From contig JAODTK010004666.1 in the NCBI GenBank assembly GCA_026419785.1, forward strand, positions 629,690-693,689: 64,000 nt of DNA. Reading direction: 5' to 3'. The translations under genes were made by a program, and so were the position numbers. Origin of the DNA: Sclerodactyla briareus (taxonomy: Eukaryota > Echinodermata > Holothuroidea > Dendrochirotida > Sclerodactylidae). The stretch's first letter is position 1. The number at the start of each line of letters is the position of its first letter. The notes below the pieces were generated by a model that saw nothing but the letters and a program-made list of their open reading frames with translations, had not been told where the DNA came from and ran no database searches. Of this stretch, positions 35,560 through 48,200 are shown piece by piece.

Positions 35560-37510
35560 GGTGCATGACTGCTATACAGAGCCATTACATACAAGACCAA
35601 GGTGCAGGCTGCTCTACAGAGCTTACATACAAGACCAAGGTGCAGGCTGCTCTACAGAGCATTAATACAAGCCAAGATGCACGCTGCGCTACAACGCATT
35701 ACATACAAGACCAAGGTGCATGCTGACTCCCACAAAGATTAATATACACGACAGGTGCATGCTGCTCCACAGAGCTTACATACAGGCCATGGAGCACACT
35801 GCTCACAAAGAATTACATCAAGACCGAAGTGCATGTGCTCCAAAGAGCATTACATACAAGACCAAGGTGCACCTTGCTTCACAGAGCATTAATACAAGAC
35901 CAAGTGGCACGCTGACTCGACAAAGCATTACATACAAGACCCAAGTACACGCTGCGCTACATATTACATGCAAGACCAAGGTGCATGCTGCTCCACAAAG
36001 CATAACCTACAAGACAGTGCAGGCTGTTATACAAAAGAAAACATATGTAGACCAAGGCTCAGGCGCTTTCTACCAAAACATACATACAAGACCAAGGCGC
36101 ATTGCTGCAATACAGAGGCTATAAATACAAGACCAAGATGCACGCTGCTCTACAGAGCATGACATACAAGACAAGGTGAGCTGCCCACGAGCATTACATA
36201 CAAGACCCAGGTGCATGCTGCATACAGAGCATCAATAACAAGGAATGGTGCATACTGATCTACAGAGCAGTACTAAAGACCAAGGTGCATGCGCATACAG
36301 AGGCATTACATACAAGACCAAGGGGCATGCTGGCTACAGAGCATTACATACAAGACCAAGTGCATGCTGCCTACCGAGCATTACATACAGACCCAGATGC
36401 ACGCTGTCTCAAAGCAATTACATACGAGCACCAGGTGAATGCGCTCTACAAAAGCTTTTTTATAGTACAAGGACCAAAGTGCATGCTGCTCCACAAAGCA
36501 AATATACAGACCAAGGTGCATGCTGCGCCACAGAGCATACATTAAGGCCCATGGAGCACACTGCTATACAGAGCATTTTCATACAAGAACGAATGACATG
36601 CTGTCCACACAGCATTACATACAAGATTCAAGGTGCACGCGCACTACAAGCATTACGTTACAAGACCAAGGTGCAGGCTGCTCCACAAAGCATAACCTAC
36701 AAGACCAAGGTGCATGCTGCTCCACAGAGAATAACATATAAGGCTATGAGCACATTGCTCTACAGAGCCTTAAAACAAGACCAAGATGCACGCTGCTTTA
36801 CAAAAGCAATTACATACAAGGGACCGAAGTGCATGCGCTCCACAGAGCATTACAGACAAGACCAAGGTGCACGCTGCACTACAAAGCATTACTACAAGAC
36901 CAAGGTGCATGCTGATCCTAAAAGCATACATACAAGACCAAGGTGCAGGCTGCTCTACAGAGCATTCCTATAAGGCCTGGACACCCTGCTCTAACAGAGC
37001 CTTAACATACAAGACCAAGATGCACTGATCTACAGAGCATCACATGCAAGACCAAGGTGCACTCTGCTCTAACAGAGCATCACTACAAGACCAGGGGCAC
37101 CTTGCTTACAGAGCATTACATACCAGACCAAGGTGCACTCTGCGCTACAAAGCATTACATACAAGACCAATGTACACGCTGCTCTACATATTACATGCAA
37201 GACCAAGGCGCATGCTGCTCCACAAAGCATAACATACAAGACCATAGGTTCAGGCTGCTCTAACAAGCATAACATACCAGACCAAGGTTCAGGCTGCTCT
37301 ACCCAAGTCATTACATACAAGACCATGGTGCATTCTGCTCTACAAACATAACTTACAAGACGCCAATGTTCAGGGCTTCTCTATCAATCATTACATACGA
37401 AGACCAGTGGTGCACGCTGTTCTGCAGAGCATGACTACAGACCGCGGTGCACGCTACTCTACCTATTACATGCATACCAATATGCATGCTACTCTAACAA
37501 GATTACTACA
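35560..37510. repeat. 39-bp minisatellite array, about 50 copies
   Basis: The unit reads 'ctctacagagcattacatac' then 'aagaccaaggtgcatgctg'. Nearly every copy carries a single-base deletion or substitution. The array gives open frames on both strands, including the longest in the window (242 codons at 36,245-36,973), all made of repeated T-Y-K-T-K-V-H-A peptides. These are not genes. There are no spacers, so it is not a CRISPR array. Confidence 0.97.
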
Positions 37511-38127
37511 ACAAACCCGCTGCACCTTCTTCGCAATCACAAGCCTTACATACATGAATCAATGTGTCATTCTTTAGGTCGCTGGTATCTGACATTCCGG
37601 TACTGCACAAGATGCTCTGTAATTGTAAACGCATAGGTCCAATTCCAGACAGGAGTCCTACACTCACGCTAGCCCCCCCACCAGCAAAAGTATGGTGATC
37701 ATGCTTTGTCGATTCCACTCAGTGAATACAAGCTTTGTCCAATCCACAATGCAAGGACGATATATAAAATTCTCTCCTGCAATGTACAGGTGCGGCTTGC
37801 AACCATCATAACGAGCTGGTAGTTCCTGTTATATGGTATATATTCCTATCATGTGACTGCGGATGTATGAGCAGTTCCCTCCTTAGAATAGTTTTTTTGT
37901 CTGTTGTGAGCTTTGCATGGGCCTCGGATTGTTGTGGCCGAATAAGCCAATCTATGTTGATTGTATGACAACTTGGAAACTGTCAATCAGAGTGCGTGGA
38001 CTGGACAAACTTGACAATGCATCCTTTCATGTAATACTGAGTCATGATTGACCGAGCTAGCTTCATAGATGACAACCAGGCCTTCTTCTTCCGCTGCATC
38101 AGGCTGCCATCTTACCCAGAAACTCAC

Positions 38128-38299
38128 CTGATGGATTTGAGTGTTTTTGGTCGGTGAGGGCGTTACATGATCCTAGGTCGAGTATCGTCAGTTTCCCTTC
38201 TTGCTGTATTTACTCAGGCTGGTGGCTGTGGCTGTCTTGATGCCCTTGCAGTCTTCTAGTTCAGCTCTTCGATGTTTTCCGACATTCTCAGCAAAAGTT
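38128..38299 (-). CDS. FBXL20: FBXL20-like exon E5: LRRs 2-3
   Basis: Acceptor TTTGTCCTACAG, donor CATCAG|GTGAGT. The repaired reading includes T-F-A-E-N-C-R, N-I-E-E-L-N-L-E-D-C, T-A-T-S-L-S-K-Y, L-T-I-L-D-L-G-S-C-N-A-L-T-D and T-L-K-S-I-S. These match the family's R-T-F-A-Q-N-C-R-N-I-E-V-L-N-L-N-G-C and following repeat. Five or six one-base indels in 172 nt make this the most damaged exon; uncorrected it has two stops. Both junctions are phase 2: AA|A with E4 and AG|T with E6. The last rebuilds the Ser of S-D-G-C. Confidence 0.9.
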
Positions 38300-39689
38300 C
38301 TGTAGGACAAACAAAAGAGGGATAAGGCTAAAGGATACTAACGGGTCCGCCAGGGTTCACAATAATCGGTGGGCCCAGGGGAATTAGACCTAAAATACAT
38401 CAATAACCCCAGGTCCTAATGAAATTGTATGAACCAGAGGCTATTTTTTGCGGGGCGGGGGGGGGGGAATAGCCCATGGGATTTCCACTTGGGTCACATT
38501 TAAATGGATCTAACTGATAGATGCAGGGGGTGGCCTTGCAGCAACTATTTCAAATGTTTGTTGGCAGACTGACACTGTTCAGTGATTGTAGTAATGCAGG
38601 CTAAGTGTTCTAGCCCCTGGGGTTAATTTTCTCATGAAGCCCTGGACCTTCTCAGCACAGAAGTTGAGTAGTTCATAGCCCTGGTCCCTACCAATAACCC
38701 CTAGCCCCATGCCAGTTTCCATGAAGCCGGGGCTCATTTTTTTAAAGTAACCCCTGGACTCTGGTCCCAACCGGACAGTTTTTAGCGGAGGTGAAATGAG
38801 GGGGCTAAGTTGTGACAGTCCATCGTAGAGGTCTGTCAGTAGATGATTGTGCTACTGTCTATGGTGCCCTATATGCGATCATTAGAGTGGGAAACGACAC
38901 ATCTGGCATTAACTGACTTCCAACTACAATCTTTGCAAAAACAGTACATCTGGACAAATGCCCCGCCAATTTTTGTTGAGTGGATGAATACACTATAAAA
39001 GGAGGAGAGGCGAACCACTTGGTGTAACTGCTTCCCACGGTCTGCAAGGATCAAGGCTTTTGACAGGGGAAAAACACGATAAACACCAAAGAAAAAACGA
39101 CATGTTTAGTATGAGCTCTTCCTTAGGTGTGACATGCAGGCAGGATTGGAGGAAGCTGATTTTATTGTCATGAAGTATACAAAATTATATATTCTATGTC
39201 ACTTACAGCCAGGAATGTAGAGAGGGCATCCAGCCTTATTCAAACGTCAACACTGGCCCCCCCCCCACAACACCTCACGCCCTCCACCAGTGCCTTAAAC
39301 TTTGTTGATACAGTTTCTGGGCTCTCGGGTTGGCAGGGGCCCTAGGATATCCATCCCCCTGTCTTTACTACAGCAAGGCATAGAAATAATTGAACCATTC
39401 AGCAGTGTGGCAGGATATACAATACTACACCCTCCTTAGATGCAGAGAAGCTCAACTCTGAAGTTTACCGTATGTCTTCCAGACAGGCATTAGCCTCTAG
39501 TAACGACTGGTGAAAGGGCACTGACACGTTTCACCGTCAGTACGAAACATGATATCGATAGGCTATATCTTCACAACATGTCAATGTCAAATTAGTTTTG
39601 AGGGAACGGAGAGTTATCTTTCTTGTGAATGGGTTCCGTCCATTATTCCCAGATATCACAGCAATTGCCTAGAGCTTTGAGTAGACGCC

Positions 39690-40690
39690 GTTAACAATTT
39701 CTCCTCTCAGTCACTTCTTTTGTTGGTCTATTGTATTGCCCCCATCCTGCTAAGGATATAGTCAGGGAGACAGCGAACTCTATGAGTAGAGATGGTAACA
39801 ATTTCTCCTAAGAGTCACTTCTAGAGACTGGCAGTGATTTTGTTGGTTTATTGTATTGCCATCATCCTGCTAAGGATATAGTCAGGGAGACAGCGAACTC
39901 TGAGTTGAGGCACTAACAATCTCTCCTTAGAGTCACTTCTAAAGACTGGCAGTGATTTTGTTGGTTGATTGTATTGCCATCATCCTGCTAAGGATATAGT
40001 CAGGGAGACAGCGAACTCTTTTTGAGTTGAGGCACTAAAAATCTCTCCTTAGAGTCACTTCTAAAGACTGGCAGGGATTTTGTTGGTTGATTGTATTGCC
40101 ATCATCCTGCTAGGATATAGTCAGGGAGACAGCGAACTCTTTGAGTTGAGGCACTAACAATCTCTCCTTAGAGTCACTTCTAAAGACTGGCAGTGATTTT
40201 GTTGGTTGATTGTATTGCCATCATCCTGCTAAGGATATAGTCAGGGAGACAGCGAAATCTTTGAGTTGAGGCACTAAAAATCTCTCCTTAGAGTCACTTC
40301 TAAAGACTGGCAGTGATTTTGTTGGTCCATTGTATTGCCGCCCATCATCCTGCTAAGGATATAGTCAGGGAGACAGCGAACTCTGAGTTGAGGCACTAAC
40401 AATCTCTCCTTAGAGTCCACTTCTAAAGACTGGCAGTGATTTTGTTGGTTGATTGTATTGCCATCATCCTGCTAGGATATAGTCAGGGAGACAGCGAACT
40501 CTTTGAGTTGAGGCACTAACAATCTCTCCTTAGAGTCACTTCTAAAGACTGGCAGGGATTTTGTTGGTTGATTGTATTGCCATCATCCTGCTAGGGGTAT
40601 TGTCTGGGAGACAGGGAACTTTTTCGAGTAATGGACCCAACAATTTTTCTTTTTAGTCACTTCTAAAGACTGGCAGGGATTTTGTTGGTC
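39690..40690. repeat. ~120-bp satellite, about eight copies
   Basis: The unit includes 'aatctctccttagagtcact', 'tctaaagactggcagtgatt', 'ttgttggttgattgtattgc', 'catcatcctgctaaggatat' and 'agtcagggagacagcgaact'. Central copies are over 95% alike by eye and the edges are diverged. Its upper edge lies about 260 bp from exon E4. Confidence 0.97.
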
Positions 40691-40954
40691 TATTGATTTG
40701 ATTTGGAATTCTATGATTTAGGAGGCTGGGTGAGGCTCATCAAGGAGCCCTGGCCCCGTATTGCCTGTGGATGAGCGCCAGGTGATAACTCACCTCTTCT
40801 CTGGCAGGGGACAGCAACCTCGGCCAAGAATGTGAAAGAAAATGTGGTAGCATGCTAGTGTGATTGCATTTATCCACATATAATTGATGTTATTTTATTC
40901 TGAAATGAATTTTTTTTACACAATTCCGACAACAACGATGATAACACAACTCAC

Positions 40955-41059
40955 TTAGAAGAAGATGCATCGTCTGTGGACGCTTCGCATCCCTTAAGAC
41001 TGAAGCGCTTTCAGAAATCCTCGCGCATCTTTTTTGAGATGTTGGTAACTACCATCCCG
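40955..41059 (-). CDS. FBXL20: FBXL20-like exon E4: first LRR
   Basis: Acceptor CGTTTCTTAG, donor TCTAA|GTGAGT. It reads V-V-T-N-I-S-K-K, then F-L-K-R-F-S-L-K-G-C-E-A-S-T-D-D-A-S-L. The family segment is V-V-E-N-I-S-K-R-C-G-G-F-L-R-K-L-S-L-R-G-C. It needs one missing C (TTCTG for TTCCTG, otherwise a stop) and slight repair near its end. It supplies the linker from the F-box into the first cysteine-type LRR. A 120-bp satellite begins about 260 bp below it, within the next intron. Confidence 0.86.
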
Positions 41060-41429
41060 CTAAGAAACGAATAATTTGGCCTTGGTTATTAGTCACGATT
41101 ATCACACAATTTCCATTAAAATCAATCCTATCCTTTCAGTAATTCCCTGCGCTAACAAAAAGGTGTGATGCACACACATGACAAGTGATTGCTTAGTCAT
41201 TTCTGACTTTGCTCAGTGGCGACCAAAGTGAACATGTCTTAAAAGCCATTTATTCGCTCTGGGCAGGCAGTTATTGCACTGCAGAATATATATTGTTTTA
41301 TGTTCACTAAGACCTGAAGTGGCATGGAGGATGCAATTGTTGGAAGGTCACCTTAGTTCTAGCAGCAAACAAGGAATAGGTTTCGGTGTACAAGTTCATG
41401 CCATCAAATGAGTAGAGATCAACAATGAA

Positions 41430-42108
41430 GGCGATCGCCCCAGTATCTCACCTGGTTTCATGATCAGTGATTCTTCCATCGGTCACTATGCAAACAATTA
41501 CGAGGCACTCCATGTGTGGCTTTCCGATTTTGGTATTAGCATTTATTAAACAGAAACAGCCTGCTACTCAGTGACCAATTTAATTCATAGTAATTGATAT
41601 TCTTGACCATGTCCTAAACAAGTAGTACACCTTTCAATTAACAAACCTGAATGACCTCCATGTAGCCCTGAAGCTTTCCAAAGTTTTCCAGACTGAGTAG
41701 ACCATATTCACAATTCAATGAAATTCCAACAAACTTTGGGAATTTTTTGCATCCATTATGCAAATTAAAGCAACTAATAATCACATATTTTAAGGCTGAA
41801 ATCTACTAAGCTTTTTATACCTCATATTCTAACTATGTGGCGAAAACCAATTTAGCGTAGCACCTACCTTTCCTTCCATAATCCTTGCAACAGGAGCCTA
41901 AACAATAACTGACATAAAATAGGCTAATTACCCTAGAAACGATTAGTGACTTGTTTGTGCCCAGATCTACCCAATTGTGTTTACCCAACCCCCCATACTA
42001 CATACAAAATTTCTCAAATCGGTCTCACAGTTCAGAGAAATCCTGTTACCAAGACAAAGTGATCACTAATTCCCTTCCTGGAACTTGTTTTTCAATTTGA
42101 CAAAAAAA
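41430..42108. mobile_element. TIR-like element, shortened and diverged copy
   Basis: Begins 'aaggcgatcgccccagtatctcacctgg' (in part) and ends 'gaacttgtttttcaatttgacaaa'. Internal landmarks run in family order: 'gaccatattcacaattcaatg', 'ttatgcaaattaa', 'catactacatacaaaatttc', 'gagaaatcctgtta'. Both ends carry substitutions. Confidence 0.5.
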
Positions 42109-42289
42109 AATGGGGGGGCAAATCTGAATGCAGCCTCCAAATATTTTCATACAGTTTTATAAATTGGGAGGCTGCCACAGTGGATGTCCTGGCGGGCACA
42201 GGGAGGGCAATTCCCCCTCATCTGAGAGCATTGTCATCCCAACCTTGGGGAGAAAATGGGGAAAGTCGGTGAGGGCGTTGTTCAAACAT

Positions 42290-42976
42290 GAAAAAAATCA
42301 CCTCAACTGAGCTAGGTAGCGACAAAGTGGAACAAAATTTGTGGACCCTTTTTTTTTTGTAACCATAGGTTAGGGTTATGTACTATACACCTTTCAACAT
42401 CTTCCTCGCCAAATTCCTGATAGCCAAGGTATATTAGTCACTACAATATTTACCTCAAGATCAGTCTTGTTAACTACAATCTGAGAGATAACCTCCAGTT
42501 CCCGCCTAATTACCACTGGTTGCCATGGTAACAATGTATGCAGCAGAGGTGGATTCAAATAAATATCTTACAAGGTTTTGGGTTCAAATCATCAATCGAT
42601 ATAAATTCCCTAAAGGAGTATGATGTGATACTTCGGAACTGAAGCTTGCTTATTCATTTGTAAACCATGAACAAGCACAGGCATATCACCACACAGGCGA
42701 TATGACAAATGGATCTGCTTTTGGTAATGTTTCTCCCCGCCTGAAGTAGTAGTAGAAACGACCTGTGCCTTTGCTTTGCACACTGTGAGCAGCAGTTAAG
42801 AGATTTGGTCCTGCATCTTGTGTGACAATTACAGTGCTCACATACTGCCTGGTTAACATGTAAACCCTATACTGTATAGTCAGCACAGATCACTTAGCCC
42901 TCCTGCAGCATGTGTGATGTTCCTAATTGCCTTGATCTCATCAACCGATAAACGGCAATAACTCTGATCGCACAAC
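42290..42976. repeat. ~0.69-kb dispersed repeat, copy 1
   Basis: Matches 44,510-45,203 in the same orientation nearly base for base, including 'tgtactatacacctttca', 'ggcatatcaccacacaggcg', 'gagcagcagttaagagattt' and 'caataactctgatcgcacaa'. No open frame is shared. Confidence 0.93.
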
Positions 42977-44509
42977 AGCCCATATGTCAGATATTGATAC
43001 TTGTCACTATACTTCGCTCGGGGCTCTATAATTAGTAACTAGACATGTGTCAGGCGGGTGAACTGTCAACGTGTCTTACCCCACCTCGCAGAAACAGCCT
43101 TCAATGGACCTCGTTTGGAGAAAACACATTACATTATGTCCATTTGAACTCTGGTGACTTTGAAATGCCGACCTGTTTGTTTAGGAACCAACGTAGTGTC
43201 CACATTCCCAAGTTTTGGTTGAAAACGGTTAAAACGGTAGAAAAATCGCATGAAATATGAATAATTGGACTTCTGTGACCTTGAAAGGACCATCTTGTTC
43301 CAGACTAACAACAGTCCACATCCATCAAGTTTTGTTCAACCCAGACAAAGTTCGAAAATCCATGAAATATTTCGTATTTACGATACCCAATCTATTTAAA
43401 ATTTTCTGTCAGTTAAACAAGTCCAAATATAACTCTTTTTTCCATTCAAGTAAAAGTTTGCATTGTATGTTTAGGGAACAACTGAAAGGGTTTCAATTCA
43501 TGTGACAAAACAGTAAGTCACAGAACACATATTCCATAGAAGTGGAGGGCGGAGCAGTGTTTACACTGAGGCGCACAATCTGCGCACACAAACTCATTAT
43601 CCCGCACAAAAAATGTATTCATATGCGGAAAATTCCTGCACTGGTTCCCACAATAGAAATAGCAAATTTTGCACTGTTGTTAACCACATCAGGTCTCAAG
43701 CACAATGTATGTATACTCATATTACTGTGTGTCAGTCATCGTAACACTGCAGGACATGTCACAGGAGATTGAAGCATGTTATTTGCGAGGTGTCTTCAGA
43801 TGGTCACTTTTCTGTTTCAAGTTTGGTCCCTGTACAAAATCATAGCAAGCTCAGTAGCCTAAGCCTACAGCTGGCTACATTGTGGAAATTAGTTAAAGCT
43901 ATTGAAAGTGATCATTTTTGTTCTCTTATTTATTTACGACAAAAATACAATGTGCCTGGATAAGAACCATTCACTATGAGCAGAAACGTGTGCTGTTGAA
44001 GAATTTGCCCTTTCGGCGACAGTCATGTAGCTACAAGAAGCAGGAACGGTAGGGCATGGACTGGCATATACCCATGTACCCACTGCCTTTATACAGTAAA
44101 AGGGTCAGGGAGACAAACTTTGGCCAAGAGGGAGGCTGTAACCCCTTCATACCGCACAACCTCCCTATTATTACAAACTGGCAATGTGGCCGTTGGACCA
44201 ACGATTTGCTGATCTTTATTTTCTGGGAAACCCCCCCCTCCCTCCAATATTCCAAAATCCTTTCAAACAATTTGGCCTACTGTGCCCCTGTAATGACCTT
44301 CGACCTTGATTTTCATATCGCCAGAGAGATCTTGGCAGTCAATAAACATGGTTGCATGGCTGGTTGAGCTAATACAGAATATAGTGTAACACTGCAGGGT
44401 GTTATTACTACTTTGTTGATTGATGTTCCAGACTCTGTAGGACAATGTACTTATAGCTTCCTTCATTTTTCTCAGATGTTTTTAAGCAAATATCAGATGT
44501 CACCTCACC

Positions 44510-45203
44510 TGAAAAAAAATCATCTCAACCATGTTTTTTTTTTTTTACTATAGGGTTAGAGATATGTACTATACACCTTTCACAGCTTCCTCGCCAAATT
44601 TCTGATAGCCTTAATCTTAAGTACTTACATCTACAAGCCAGCCAAGGTATCATATAAGCTATATCAGGACACAATAATTACCTCAAGATCAGTTCTTGTT
44701 AACTACAATCTGAGAGATAACTCCAGTTACCGCCTAATTACCACTGGTGCCATGGCAACAATGTATGCAGCAGAGGTGGATTCATAAAATATCTTACAAT
44801 GTTTGGGTTCAAGCATCATCGAGTATAAATATAACTGCAAGGAGTATGATGTGATAATTTCGGACGAAGCTTGCTTAATTCATTTGTGAACCATGAACGA
44901 GCACAGGCATATCACCACACAGGCGATATGACAAATGGATACGACTTTATGGTAATGTTTCTCCCCGCCTGAGTAGTAGTAGAAAACGACCTGTGCCTTT
45001 GTTTTGCACACTGTGAGCAGCAGTTAAGAGATTTGGTCCTGCATCTTGTGTGACAATACAGTGCTCACATACTGCCTGTTAACAGGTAAACCCTATACAT
45101 GTAATAGTCAGCCTAGATCAATTAGCCCGCCTGCAACATGTGTGATGTTCCTAATCGCTTCATCTCATCACCGATAAACAGGCAATAACTCTGATCGCAC
45201 AAC
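44510..45203. repeat. ~0.69-kb dispersed repeat, copy 2
   Basis: Same unit as 42,290-42,976 with a ~60-bp insertion near 44,610 and scattered single-base differences. The 1.5 kb between the copies is unrelated. Confidence 0.93.
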
Positions 45204-48200
45204 CTTCGATCGGCGTATGACTGTTCACTGATGGGAGGGTGGGAGCACTCTGGTCGCGGACAGTGTGTTATCAATCAGAGACATTTGTACGTAGACTCGT
45301 GATCCCTAACGGATGCCTCGCTGTCAAGCACGAGCCCCGCTGATCATTATTCAGAAGAGCACCTGCCTGCATGCGTAAGACAACAAAAGGCCTTGGGGTG
45401 CTAGCTCTACCTAACAGTGTACGGGACTGTGTAGGCAACAGATGGAAGTCTAATCACCCATTTCTCCTATTAAATAACCATCAAGATAATCATCAGAATA
45501 TCGACCAAATTCCTCCAACGTCCACTATAAAGAACCAGTTCACCATGCTCCATTCATTGTATTTATCTGGCTAAGTATATATTTAAAAGCAACATGTAAC
45601 ACAAAACCTAACTTGGCCAAAATGTAATAAATTCCGGATCTATGAGAACAAGCGCAATCGTAAATGTCTCCGTAGTTGCGGGCAATATGCCTAGGTGTAG
45701 TATATTAAACTGATTGAGAAACCTATTTTGTTTATCCCTAACATGGACTCCCATACCTCCCACTAAACATCTCTCCTCTTGCTACTAGAAATCTCATGTA
45801 TGGCAAATCCTGACAATGACACCATAGAAACGACCCATTGCAGGCTAAACCAACATGTGGCAACACTCCCTTTCTGGGTTACAAGTTCTCATACCGAACA
45901 GAAGCTAGAGCATGATGTGTTGACAGACAAATCATCTTCCCTGGACAATGGTTTTCATTGTGGAACTAGGCTCACTGTAGGTTGCTTACCTAGCCCTGGT
46001 GACAGATGAGATAAACTATAGCTGACTAGCTGGAGAGCATGGGAGGTCCATTGTAAACGAACCTCCCCCACAGAAAGCTCAATGGGAACGGCTTTGGGAA
46101 ATTGAGGTAATTGATCGAATTTAATTAAAATCTTATCACACATGCAAACAAAAGGGTAACTCAGCCTAGTAGTGCATGCACCATCCACCCACCAAGTTTC
46201 AATATGATCACATGTACATTTTAGAAGTTATGAGTGAAGTGACAAACAGCCACCAAACGGCCCCCCCCCACAACCCCCCAGGCCCCCCCAACCCCGAACA
46301 AACTATTTCAATTTTACCATCAAGGGATTTGAGGAATCCATTACTGGGGTATTAAATGATTCAAAGGCCACCATAGACCCTACACAGTAAATGTTGGTTT
46401 TCTTTTGGCCTGTTAAAAAAATCTGAAGATACAGTAGGTATTTACCTAGAAATGAGATCATCTATAATATTTTGTGAAAGATTCTGTTTTTTTCCAGATC
46501 CCATCAAATGTTTCGTATTGACTTTGTATTACAGGGGATCATGTGGTTTCCTCCTGTGATTTTACGAGGGAGTCTCTGCAATAGCTGATCGCTCCCGATC
46601 CTCTCACTCGAATCTGCTGAATTGGTATGAGGGTTTGGACTGCCATAATGAATAAATAGAAAGTACCGAAATCAATGTCACCCACCCCTTATTTCACAAA
46701 ATCATTGGCAGATTCTGTAGGGATCATGAACCCCTATGGGGAACACACACAATGAGTATGGCTTCAGAAATTAGGTCTGGGGACATGGGGTTAACAAGCT
46801 GAAGTTGAAATCCAATGAAAAAAACAACAAAAAATCCATACTTTTCACTAGAAAGACCCCCCCCCCCTCCTCCCCAATTTACCACGGAAAACAATGTGGT
46901 TCATGTACTCATCCAACGGAGGCTGCATACCAAATTTCAAACTTTAATGGACCAAAGCAACCTTGGCTGAACATGGTAACAAGAAATATCAGACTCCTTT
47001 TGACCTTTGACATGACCCCAAAACAATAGGGATCTGTATTCATCCTGAGAAACCACTATGAGCTCCATCCTTCTGGTGAGGTTGAGTTATGATCAGTAGC
47101 AAGCTTAGTAAACCCCAAACACCAAAATTTCTCAATTTTCTCTAACTCAAAAAACAATGGGTTTACATTACTCTCATAAGAAAGCTGCTCATACTCCCCC
47201 CCCCCCCCCCCACCCAATTTCAACTTTGACCAGACCAGTTTCTTGACTGGACAAAAGCATTCTTGACTTGATCATGATAATAGACTTTCACAGATGAATT
47301 TTGACATGACCACCACAATATGGATTCATGTAATCATTAATGGGAAATCCATATACGGAGACGATAATCATGCAAGAAAAGAAACAGAAAGAAGAAAACC
47401 CAACCACGAACAGTGGAAACTATGGGCAGTTCAAAAATCACTGTTCAATACGGCCTCACACCAAAGGCAACGAGCCGCATTCATGACTGGAAATCCACAA
47501 TACATGCACGATGAAGGTACTTACTGAGTTCCCGTTCCCCTCTCGCACTCGAATTAGTCCCCTCCCTCACTCGATTTACGTAACTAGAATCCCTAGCCCT
47601 GCGCGCGGGGACACCCTCCACCCAAGGATGGGAAGGGGAAGAGAGGGAAGGAGAACCCAGGGGAGGGGGAGGGACGGATGGAGGAAGGGGGGTGGCGGGC
47701 AGGCAAGGAAGCACCCGGACAACCAAGTTCCGCAGCCCGGCTCCATGTAACACAATACGGGCAAAGTCACACACACGTGGACGTTAGGCAGTAGAGAACG
47801 TGTACAAGAGGACCGTGTTTAGGTGCCCTCAGGCTACAAAGAAGGACTTACGCCAATCGAGATCGAGGGCATAATAAGTTTCCTCCAAAACATAATTTGC
47901 AAGATACTCGGATTGAATAGTGAAAATCCTGTAGACAGCTTGATCCAAAAGATAGAACGATGATAAGGGTTTGCAAGACTAAATCGGAAGGGTGAAAGTC
48001 CCAGACAAATTTCTAAGCCAAGATGCTCAATTGTAGACGAACGTCGGCAAAATGAGAAGGGTGATGGGTGGCCCACCCGGACTTTTGTGTTAATGCCAAA
48101 TGTTCAATGGCGTGGGGTTGGGGGTGCATGCTCCAATATGGTAATATGAAGTATCTGAAATCGTATTGGAAATCCACATACCGGCTATGAGTTTTCATCC

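Larger units (their letters stand above)
25402..38127 (-). other. Intron 5 of the FBXL20-like gene (12.7 kb)
   Basis: The largest intron. From high to low coordinates it contains a ~2-kb array of a 39-bp unit, a short 'gtctcattggtcccc' minisatellite, a hairpin-ended repeat at 34.3-35.0 kb, an ACAG-rich microsatellite, a ~585-bp unit in tandem, a fragment of the TIR-like family at 30.5 kb, dispersed repeats sharing a 'cggcagtttacccgcatg' end, and a TA microsatellite at 27.4 kb. The 242-codon frame at 36,245-36,973 is read-through of the 39-bp array. No further FBXL exon is expected here because E5 and E6 join directly. Confidence 0.65.

Noticed and set aside
36245-36973. 242-codon plus-strand open frame, the longest in the window
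   Set aside because: It is translation of the 39-bp minisatellite; peptides repeat every 13 residues and shift with each indel.
35560-37510. Possible CRISPR-like or regulatory repeat array
   Set aside because: Units abut without unique spacers and the context is a eukaryotic intron.
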